DNA of 64,000 nt from Helichrysum umbraculigerum (taxonomy: Eukaryota > Streptophyta > Magnoliopsida > Asterales > Asteraceae). The notes under the pieces are model-generated. The model was not told the DNA's origin and ran no database searches. It saw nothing but the letters and a program-made list of their open reading frames with translations. The translations under genes were made by a program, and so were the position numbers. This document shows positions 22,943 to 32,604 of the stretch, in pieces. The DNA lies in contig CATIUR010000004.1 of the NCBI GenBank assembly GCA_949592205.1, positions 71,273,837 through 71,337,836 on the forward strand, written 5' to 3'. Positions within the stretch are counted from its first letter, which is position 1, and the number at the start of each line of letters is the position of its first letter.

Positions 22943-23406
22943 TACAGTTTATTGCATGTATCATTTATTTTGTTGTATTTATCAACTCCCAAATGTTAAT
23001 ATGTGGCTTGATGAGTAGATTATTGTATTAAAGCTTTATTTAATCTACCCTTTAAACTTTTTGAAGTAAACCCCATATCATATTTTTGTCACCATATAAA
23101 ATCCAAAATTGAAGCTGTAGCCATAATCACTGTCGTGATCATCATCATCAATTCTTCTTCATCATCATCTTAAAAACCTGAACCGATATAAACGAACGCC
23201 ATCACCGGAATTAGGATCGGAACGCCGTCTTCGAAATAGAGATCCATACGCCGTCGCCTCTCCGTCTATCGGTTTTTGACTTCGTCTCCATCTCCGTCTT
23301 AAACTCCGGCCACCGGTTTTGATTTCCCATTTTCAGATTTCCAGTATTGAATAAGGTCAGATTGCGTTTCATGGTTTGATGATGTGTAATTCGGGTTAAG
23401 GTTTAA

Positions 23407-23431
23407 TGATGATGATGATGATGATGATGAA
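23407..23431. repeat. GAT microsatellite
   Basis: About eight uninterrupted GAT units. Confidence 0.9.
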
Positions 23432-23935
23432 ATTGAATGAGAAATCTGGGTTAACATTAGATGATGATTTAGTTAAGTGGATATAATGAATCAGTAAAAG
23501 GAAGGAGTTGACGATGATTCAATGAAATTAGTGTTTGATTATGTTGGTTTGGTAAAAAGAGTGAAATTAAGTGTTTTTTGTTTTTATTTTTTCCTGTAAG
23601 TTAACATAAATATGTGGAATTCATTAAAAAATATATTAATTGGTAACCTGTTACACATCAGCAATGACTTGATATAGCCAGTCTCGTACACCCAATGGTC
23701 GAAATTGAAAGATATATGCATACAATGGTGGTCAATATAGTTGTGTACACACTAAAGAAGTCAACGCATAGTTATATACATTTACATACACTTAACCCTT
23801 TTAAAATTTATAGACTTACGGTTTGTGAGATAATTAACCAAGGGGGTAAAAAATAGAAGTGGGTTTTGTAGAGAAATGGTAGAATCCTATTGGTTCTTCC
23901 ATTCTCTACTTTTTAGCATTCTTAAAAGAAGTCAC

Positions 23936-24040
<105 letters not shown>

Positions 24041-24120
24041 CTACTTATAAAACATTTTACTATTTCATTTTTAGAAAACTCTGAAAAGTATTAAGACTCA
24101 ACATTTACAATTTAACTATA

Positions 24121-24421
24121 GGGGTTAGTAACTGGAAATACAACTAACTTGTACCCGATATCTATTGTGTGTACCCAACTTACGTATGCTATTTTTAATG
24201 CATCAAACTTTCAAAAAGGGTGTTTTAATGTAATTTGGTGACGTGTCATTCGTTGAAGGTGCCACGTGGCATCCGGAGAGTTAGACAAATCATCAATACG
24301 CCACTAAATTACATTAAAACACACTTTCTGAAAGTTTGATGTATTAAAAATAGCATACGTAAGTTGGGTACACACAATAGATATCGGGTACAAGTTAGTT
24401 GCATTTCCAGGTGCTAAACCC
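24121..24421. mobile_element. 301-bp Mutator-like MITE with 9-bp target duplication
   Basis: Long terminal inverted repeats of roughly 120 bp are visible. The left end GGGGTTAGTAACTGGAAATA pairs with the right end TGCATTTCCAGGTGCTAAACCC. The element is flanked by perfect 9-bp direct repeats TTAACTATA at 24,112-24,120 and 24,422-24,430. Nine-base duplications with long TIRs are characteristic of Mutator-like (MULE) elements. It has no coding capacity. Confidence 0.92.
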
Positions 24422-24604
24422 TTAACTATATCATTCACAAATTACAAAATAACCCTATTATTTTCACTATTCAGTTTTCATCAATTATATGCCGAATTTC
24501 GAACTATACATACAAGCAAACTACTAATATCAACTCATTACTACGGGTAATTCATTAGTTAATACCAAAAATGATATATTACTATTGTTTATAATAAAAG
24601 TACT

Positions 24605-24636
24605 AAACTCCGCTGTATAGCGCGAGTATTATGCTA

Positions 24637-24637
<1 letters not shown>
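24605..24637 (+). mobile_element. Candidate Helitron 3' end
   Basis: An imperfect GC-rich hairpin (CTCCGCTGTATAGCGCGAG) is followed 10-12 bp later by CTAG and a T, the usual Helitron 3' layout of hairpin then CTRR with insertion before T. No 5' TC end was identified. The AT repeat that follows (24,639-24,684) is a common insertion context. Confidence 0.45.

Positions 24638-24638
<1 letters not shown>

Positions 24639-24684
<46 letters not shown>
24639..24684. repeat. AT microsatellite
   Basis: About 46 bp of uninterrupted AT dinucleotides. Confidence 0.95.
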
Positions 24685-24687
<3 letters not shown>

Positions 24688-24832
24688 TGAGTATGCATAT
24701 AAAATCTTTATAAGATTTTATTTAGAAATAGTAATGATATATCATCGGACTAATCTTTATTCTTCCATTTCTCATCACATCTCATTGTATATAAAAACAA
24801 TCAAACTTCTTCACTTGCTTTAGAATTGACAC

Positions 24833-25866
24833 CTACGTGTCTCAAAAGTTGACACATGTCAACATTAAATTAAATTGTTAAAATAAAATAACAACTTTAT
24901 CACAAAAAAATAGAAAAATAATACCTAAATAGATTAAAAACCTTATCAGAAAAATAAAATAAAAAAAGAATACAACTATTATAAAATATTTGTAACTAAA
25001 AAATATTTGCATAATGAGCATTTGAAAAAAAAAAGGAATTTTTTTTTTTACATAACGAATTTCTTATTTACATGTTACTACTTCTAATAACATGTTTCAC
25101 CGACATATTAATTCTTTTACTACTTCTTATTTGTAACCATACATGATGTAACCTAATAAACTAATTTTCTTCATTTATTTCACTATGCAGCGACATATAA
25201 GCATTAGTTAAAAAAAACACATATAGTTCTTCGACCGACACAGACGAAAATGAATACCGCATTGGCACATTTTTGTTAATCCATGAACATGATATATACA
25301 AAATATGTAGTAAGGATTAAATCAACTATGTATTCAATTTTCTTTTGACCTAGGTGTCTCAAAAGTTGACACATGTCAACATTAAATTAAATTGTTAAAA
25401 TAAAATAACAACTTTATCACAAAAAATAAAAAAATAATACCTAAATAGATTAAAAACCTTATCAAAAAAATAAAATAAAAAAATAATACAACTATTATAA
25501 AATATTTGTAACTAAAAAATATTTGCATAATGAGCATTTGAAAAAAAAAATAGGAATTATTTTTTTACATAACGAATTTCTTATTTACATGTTACTACTT
25601 CTAATAACATGTTTCACCGACATATTAATTCTTTTACTACTTCATATTTGTAACCATACATGATGTAACCTAATAAACTAATTTTCTTCATTTATTTCAC
25701 TATGCAGCGACATATAAGCATTAGTTAAAAAAAACACATATAGTTCTTCGACCGACACAGAAGAAAATGAATACCGCATTGGCACATTTTTGTTAATCCA
25801 TGAACATGATATATACAAAATATGTAGTAAGGATTAAATCAACTATGTATTCAATTTTCTTTTGTC
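24833..25866. repeat. Tandem duplication, two units of 517 bp
   Basis: The block starting near GTGTCTCAAAAGTTGACACA at 24,837 repeats at 25,354. It runs to a shared right edge ending CAATTTTCTTTTG (first at about 25,347, again at about 25,864). Copies are nearly identical apart from homopolymer length changes and a few substitutions. No ORF. Confidence 0.93.
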
Positions 25867-26236
25867 TAATGAAGAAACTTGGTTTTAGATGTATAGAGAG
25901 GGAAAGCCATGTACAATGAAAATGTGAAAACTTCATGGTCGACGAGTAGAACAACTATTATGAAAGAATAATTAATATGCAATGATAGATTATTTAAATC
26001 ATTAGATTTTATTGTTACCATTTAATTTCTATGAGTTCTAAATTTTTTATTGGGTCTTACAACTAATGTTCTGTCAACATAATCTGCGATTCAAGGTGGA
26101 TTAGACGATGCTCTAATTGAAGTGTCGGTGTTTAGTAATAATTGAGGATACAAGATAAAAGTTTATTTATTTCCATTTTAATCAACGAAGATATTATATC
26201 TGTACCATTGCAAAAAATAACATTATCCTTTCTGAA

Positions 26237-26277
26237 CGTGTGCTGTGCATGCATTGCACGGAGTTAATACTTACTAG
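26237..26277 (+). mobile_element. Candidate Helitron 3' end
   Basis: CGTG...CACG inverted arms are followed by CTAG and then T at 26,278, a layout like that at 24,605-24,637. The stem is short, so support is weak. Confidence 0.35.
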
Positions 26278-26684
26278 TGATATCTACAAGAACTTTATTA
26301 CAAAGAAAACAAATTAAAGTGAATGTGATTTACAGGGAGAAATAATAATTGAAGAAAACTTGTCGTTTTATCATTAAAATTCTATAAATGTTATGAATTG
26401 AATGTGGTTACATTTATTCAACTATATAGAAATACATAAATGCTAGACTTCTAAATTCTTTTTACATATACATTTGTATATTGAAAGTTGTGTACAAAGA
26501 CGTAAAGTTATCATATTCATTTTTTCGGTTGCTGCATATATATTAGTTACATTCATCATCCGAGGCTTAATGTTCAAGGAAAATATTAATTCAAAACACA
26601 GCTTACTACCAAAAAAAAAAAAACTTAACCGATGCTCGACCCCTCGACTAGTTCAACGGTCAATGTAAGAAAAATAAATTGAGT

Positions 26685-26925
26685 AATGATAAAAAGCTTT
26701 CAAAAGCTTTTTTACATTCACATCACATATTATTCTTAAAAGCTTTTGGTGCAATGTAAAAAAAAACAATTTAAAAGCTTTTTAGTGCAAAGAAAAGGGA
26801 GTAAATTGAAAATATATGGGCTAAAAAGCTATACACCAAAAACTTGACAAATCTCAAATCTTTTTGTTTAAAAAGCTTTTCCTTCAATAAAAAAGTTTTT
26901 TTTTTAAAGCTTTATGGCAAAAAAC
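26685..26925. repeat. AAAAGCTTTT-rich palindromic cluster
   Basis: At least seven occurrences of AAAGCTTT or close variants, several extended to the palindrome AAAAGCTTTT, occur in about 240 bp. Could be a degenerate foldback element; no clear termini. Confidence 0.6.
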
Positions 26926-27230
26926 TTTCGAAAAAATCTTCAAAGGATGGATCCCAGAAGTAACCCCAGCTGCCCAAATATTTAATATTAAAATAGACAA
27001 ATAGTCATAACTTTAAACTATAACTCCTTTCATTTTCAGTCTCAGTGTACTATATTCGATTTTGAAAGGAAAAAATATACGTATCTAGGACAAATTTACA
27101 CCATATCAAGTTAAATCTATTTTCATATTAATTAGTTAATAAAGTTTATTTTGTACCGTAGTTTATTTATTTTTTAGTGTCTATATTATACATACCTTTA
27201 ATGGGCAAGGGAATATTACGTTCATAACCA

Positions 27231-27893
27231 AATTTTCATTTACGTTGCTTACATATTCAACTAATGTTTAATTTAAACCTTCATATTTGATCATATTACA
27301 TATCAAGAAGTTTTTTTACTCACTAATTAGATCTTTTGATTACGTTTACAATTTTTAACTAAAAATATATATTTTTTGGATAAGTGCAAATCACATAAAA
27401 CTATTACTACGTATTAAGTTAAGTTAAATTTCAAATCAAATTTACATAATTTAGATCTTCAGAATTGACTAGATAGCCCATAAACTTAAAGTTTTTTAAA
27501 TTATCACACTAGCTAATTTAATCATTTTGTTATATTAATTTATCGTCAAATATTTATAATAATTTTCATTTACACCCCCGGCCTACATATTCAACTAATG
27601 TTTAATTTAAAAACCTTCATCTTTAATCATATTGCATATCAAGAAGTTTTTTATTCACTAATTAGATCTTTTGATTACGTTTACAATTTTTAACTAATAA
27701 AAAAATTTGGATAAGTGCAAATCACATAAAACTATTACTACGTATTAAGTTAAGTTAAATTCTCAAATCAAATTTACATAATTAAGTTTTCAGAATTGAC
27801 TAGATTGCCCATAAACTTAAAGTTTTTCAAATTATCATACTAGCTAATTTAATCATTTTGTTATATTAATTTATCGTCAAATGTTTAAAATAC
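27231..27893. repeat. Tandem duplication, two units of about 330 bp
   Basis: AATTTTCATTTAC at 27,231 recurs at 27,561, followed in both copies by the same AT-rich sequence through ATTTATCGTCAAAT. The copies differ by small indels and several substitutions, so they are older than the 517-bp duplication. Confidence 0.9.
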
Positions 27894-28099
27894 TCATTGA
27901 TAGAGGAGTTTTTACTTTTCATCAGTGAGATTTTATTTAGTGTGCTAAGTTGTATTTTAGCTATGTATACTTATTATAGATACCGTAATATATTATGATG
28001 TTTGGTCAACATAAATGTAGATAGTTGTGTAATGACTAAAATGATATGAATTTGAAACGTAAGATAATACTGCTAAATATTCATACCCTATCATATGCC

Positions 28100-28134
28100 G
28101 AGCTCCGCAGCGTAGCGCGGCTTTAATATATAGT
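28100..28134 (+). mobile_element. Weak candidate Helitron-like hairpin
   Basis: CCGCAGCGTAGCGCGG is a near-palindromic stem followed by an AT-rich stretch ending TATAGT. A canonical CTRR is missing, so this is at best a decayed end. Confidence 0.25.
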
Positions 28135-29328
28135 TACCCATCGATAATTCATTACTTCCTATGTAGGGAACCAATATGAATGCGTCATGTATCACTAAAC
28201 TCACTTTCATCCACATTTTTAAAAATTAAATATCTCTCAAATGGTAAGTCAAAAAACTACAAAAATTGCACAATAAAAATCAGCGTTTATTTCTCTTCGA
28301 TTAGAGATGTGACAACATATACTTTCGATATAATCTGGACAGAATGTGCATGTTGTGTTTTTGTTAGTTGATGATGATGGAAAACGATTTTAACAAGGTT
28401 TTTGGATATAATCTTGTTTAGTGAACATATAATCATGTTATTTAAGTAATAAGATGAGAAAATAAGTTCCTTACAATGGGGATGGAATGAAGGGAAGAAG
28501 GAGGTGTTGTAGAGCTTAAATCCTTGCAAAAACTTGAAGTTTTGAGGTGGTGGTTTATGGTGGTCAAAGGGTGTTTGATGGTGGTCAATGGTGGTGTGGT
28601 GGTTGTTTGCTCCAGATTTTAGAGAGAGAGTGTGATGTTTAGAGAGAGGCTAGAGGGAATTGGGAAAGAGTGAGATGAGAAATGATGATCTCTTGCTTGT
28701 ATGCATGTATTTTGAATGGAAGTAAAGGGAGGTGGTCATGTGGGATCACATGGGGTGTGAGGGCTGGCTTTTATGGGTCCCACAAGAGGTGTAGCTGAAT
28801 TAATTTTTGTTTCTCAGACTGTGTTACGTATTTTGATCGTTTACCCGTTATTTGTGTTAAAACGTTAAATCGCCTAACGTTTATTTGCGTAGTTTATGTT
28901 ATCGATATATCTGAGATGTTTTTCCATTGAAGAATTATTAAAATACTTTATTTTGAGTTATCCAAATATTTAATGACTTTCGTTTGGTTGCCGAATTCGA
29001 TTCGCGCATTTTCGTTGCGTTTGTTACGTTTTAAACAAAACGTCTAGGTTTTCCGTGTATTATTATACGAAATAATAATATAATGTAAATAACTACTATT
29101 TAAATCATAAAATAGGTTTATGTTATTTATAAAAGTGTTTTCACCAACGTCGTATATAATGTCGGACTCTGTTCGATCGTTTTGCGTAATTATAGGTAAG
29201 CACGTAATCACGTAAGTGTATATTCAAATATACAAGTAATTACAAATATTTGGCATAATATAAACTAAATACAAGTAATTTAAGTTCCAGCTAGGTTTAA
29301 CAGCTAATCTAAAGTGTCGGGTGTCACA
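28135..29328 (-). repeat. Gypsy LTR fragment on the minus strand
   Basis: On the minus strand a PPT (29,341-29,329) is followed by TGTGACACCCGACAC, the usual gypsy LTR start. The reading then continues with AT-rich sequence containing ACGTTGGTGAAAA, which corresponds to ACGTTGGTGACAAAA in the E1 LTR. A pyrimidine-rich leader and a donor-like GTAAGG lie near 28,475. The LTR's far end is not recognisable, so the left boundary is approximate. Confidence 0.65.
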
Positions 29329-29341
29329 TTCTCCCCCCGTT
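29329..29341 (-). other. Minus-strand polypurine tract
   Basis: Read on the minus strand this is AACGGGGGGAGAA, abutting the LTR start at 29,328 and preceded by the TTTCGGGACAAAATTT motif typical of the end of chromovirus internal regions. Confidence 0.75.
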
Positions 29342-30219
29342 AAGAAAATTTTGTCCCGAAATTTAGCTCATAGTCACGGTTAGTGTGGGGTCAGAGTGAG
29401 AGCGTAGGTATCTATGGTGTTCACTAAGTCTATGAGGCATAGTCGTTTGCTAAACACAAATTATGAGTTTTCTTGTTGGCTTAAATCAGTTGGCCAGTTC
29501 TAGGGTGCACTTAGTGTCCATGTCAGTTGGGTGTTATTGCGCAAAAGACTAAACTTGATTAGTGTCGAATAAGATTGAAATAATATCCTTCAATAGTTTC
29601 GTATCGTTGTTCAAAGTAAGTAGATAAGAAAATGTATTCGGTTTCTTACCAAATTGGTCGTAGTCACCTCTTATCACTAATATCACATTTTGTCCCTATA
29701 AGAATTACTTATCTGATTTTGCAGGATCGAGTCTTGCTACCATCAAGCCAACTACTAAGAAATGTAGTCAGAAAATTTCCTCTTATGGTTTTTGTGATAT
29801 CTTGAGCTATACACATCTAAATGACTTGAAACCACCATCAAAATCTCATAAATTTTGTTAGCTACAAATGTTGTGTTGACCACTTTTTCTGAAAACTTGT
29901 AGATTTTGCCCAGAAATTCAATCTTCATGCATTTGTCCAGATTGGTCAACTGCTGGACCTCAGAGGACACATGTAATTTTTAAAAATAATTAGACTTTCT
30001 CAAAAGTTCTATAAAAATTACAGGAAGTATTTAACACCTTGAGGACAATCTGTGATTTTTCCCAGATTTTATTTCAGAATTTAAGATTTTTAAATAAATT
30101 TATTTCAGAATTTAAGATTTTTAAATAAATACAATAAACTGATACATTTTCTGGAAAACTAAATTGTAGGCTGATTTTGCACCAAAATGAAAAACAACAC
30201 TTGTGACCATACTAAAAAC
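29342..30219. other. Decayed retrotransposon sequence, no open frame
   Basis: No intact coding region. The part next to the PPT should be the 3' end of a minus-strand gypsy interior, but pol homology is not readable. A 31-bp unit (ATTTCAGAATTTAAGATTTT and following bases) is tandemly duplicated at 30,068-30,129. The 71-codon minus-strand ORF at 29,755-29,970 has no recognised motif. Confidence 0.5.
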
Positions 30220-31639
30220 GGAAGGGTTAACTTTTTATGGTCTATGGACATATTTAAGGGTTTGTGGAAAGTTTCGGGTCAAACCGAATAGGTTTGACCA
30301 AGTCAACAAAAATGGGGCTCGGTTTTGAAAAACGTTAAACTTACTACTTTTGGCAACAACGGTAACAAAAAGGGTTTGGGTGACTTATTAACTAACTTGG
30401 ACCAAAAACGAGACTTGTAAACATAACCCGAACGAAAAACGACACTTATATTTGAACCTAAACGAAAACCGCAAGACTTTGACACCAAGTATTAAATTCG
30501 CGTGACAACCGGTAACCACATACTAAGGCAACTCGATAACGCACGACATTTACCATTGTAAAGGACACAACAAAACAAACTTAATAAAAATGTCTTTAAA
30601 AATTTATTATTACAAACTTTCACCAACGGGTCGTATACGTTTTTAATAAACAACTTACTTGGACATACTAGTTGAGTGAACTATCATAGGTGGACATTAA
30701 CCCTCCACTTACACGATTAGCCTAAGTGGACATTAACCCTCCACTTACATAGATGGCCTTATGAGACATATACTTACAAACACAACCTTATGCGTTTAGG
30801 GCGCTAGAAGGTTGCATTAGGGACACGAACACCCACTACTTGCTATTACTTGCTTATTTGCTTGCTTGCTAACTCAGGTGAGTTCATAGCCCCACTTTTA
30901 ACCGTTTTTACTGTTTTTGGGGTGAGAATGCATGCACACTATTTGTATATAAATTCTTGTTTATGAAAACAACTATTATAAATGTTTTATTACTGCTCAT
31001 TACATGCTTGCTAGACTTAGACTATAGCAACTTTTACAAGGCGTACTTTTGATCTAGCTTTCCAAGGTCTGAACTCTTACATGTACAAGAAACACTGTGA
31101 ACTCTTACATAGGATTTCAAGAATACTAAATTGCTTTAGGCTACGATTACAAGATCATAAGGAAACTGTAGATTACTAATCAAGAATGCAAGAATACAAG
31201 AAATGCCAGAAACTTATGTGCAAGAATACAAGAAATGCAAGAAACTTATGTGAAAGAATTCAAGAAATGCAAGAACTCAAGAATGCAAGAAATAGGAAAT
31301 AGAATTTATCAAGAAACTCTTTGGATTATACTCTTATACAAGATTTCATTTATACTCTCTCACTGATTTTACCAACGTATAGGTTATATACGTCATGAAA
31401 TGTTTTGAAATTCATTTCACACACATTACTACATTTCTGATAATAACCTATGAACTCACCAGCTTTATAGCTGACCTGTTTTAGCATGTATTCTCAGGTA
31501 CACAGACGCAGTAGGACTACCCTCAGGAAACAACATACTAGAGGTCGTTCGATGTAATCTTCTGCGATGATATTTGATTTGGTCGGTGCCCCCGTGACAC
31601 CTCATACTTCCGCTGCCACGTGTCTTGGGGTTGCGACAT
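30220..31639 (+). repeat. Gypsy LTR fragment on the plus strand (right part)
   Basis: Landmarks shared with the right half of the E1 LTR occur in order. They are CACCAACGGGTCGTATACG (about 30,622), CTCAGGTGAGTTCATAGCCCC (about 30,876), CTCACCAGCTTTATAGCTGACC (about 31,454) and the acceptor-like CTCAGGTACAC (about 31,495). It ends near TTGGGGTTGCGACA. The left edge is uncertain. A GCAAGAATACAAGAAAT-type short repeat makes up 31,170-31,300. Confidence 0.65.
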
Positions 31640-31843
31640 GAACAAACCTCGTGGCCTTGTATTTTAGTTCACAAGCTCGCCTCTCTCAAAGCTCCAGACT
31701 TTTCCATTTATTTAAATATAATCTATAATGCTTATATTTATGCTTATAGATATTTTTATAGGCTTATAAAATATAGAATTTAGATTATTCTTACTTATTA
31801 TAAGTTTATAACTATCTAAAAAGAGGGGAAGAATAAAAAAAAT

Positions 31844-32426
31844 GGCAAATAGCCCAAAAAGGTAATGTAAGATTCAAAATTTCCCAATAAAGGGAATATC
31901 ACTTTTCTATCGCCCAAAAAGGACCCTTAGTTTTAATTTATGCCAAAAAAAGGATTATTGTGTCAAAAACTTATATTAATGGGAATATCAGCCGCTCAAT
32001 TTTTTATTTTTTCAAAATTCACTCTTGAAACGACTTGCATGAGTTATTATAACATTTAGACGTTGACATCGTTGCATCATCAACACACAAGAAACCTTTA
32101 ATTCCACGAATCGTCATCTTTTGGATACGTATTTGTCACTTCAATTTTGGAACCCTAGGTGGCTTGCTCATGATCCTCAAATATTTCAAAATTTATATGG
32201 TGGTATAAAGTGTTTATAAATGATGCACATCACCTTTAACCGTCCTTAATTTTTTAAAAATAAAAAATCGACCCGCTGATATTCCCCTTAATTTAGATTT
32301 TTTTGAAAAAATAATCCTTTTTGAGCAAAAATTAAAACTAAAGGTCCTTTTTGGGCGGTAGGAAAAATGATATTCCCTTTAATGAGAAATTTTGAATCTT
32401 ACGTTACTTTTTTGGGCTATTTGCCC
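31844..32426. mobile_element. Foldback MITE of about 580 bp
   Basis: The left terminus GGCAAATAGCCCAAAAAGGT and the right terminus ACTTTTTTGGGCTATTTGCC are inverted repeats extending inward about 130 bp. The interior matches include CCCAAAAAGGACC against GGTCCTTTTTGGG. Flanks are A-rich (AAAAAAAAT and TAAAAAAAT), compatible with a 9-bp duplication but ambiguous because of the A run. No coding capacity; the 77-codon ORF here is an artefact of the right arm. Confidence 0.82.
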
Positions 32427-32604
32427 TAAAAAAATTGGAAAGGAAAGTGAAATATGATGAAAATAATATATTGAAATAAAGAATAAGAAAAAAATGTAGG
32501 TAAGTAACATAAGATGGGAGAATACAATAAAAATAATAAGAAGCTGAAAGAAGAGAGGTTGAGTCGAAGCTGTGACCTGCTTATTAGTGGGTAAAGGTAC
32601 TAAC

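Larger units (their letters stand above)
25867..27230. other. AT-rich spacer without genes
   Basis: No convincing coding sequence; the 64-codon ORF at 26,474 has a low-complexity tail and no recognisable motif. Contains a possible Helitron 3' end and an AAAGCTTT-rich patch, listed separately. Confidence 0.7.
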
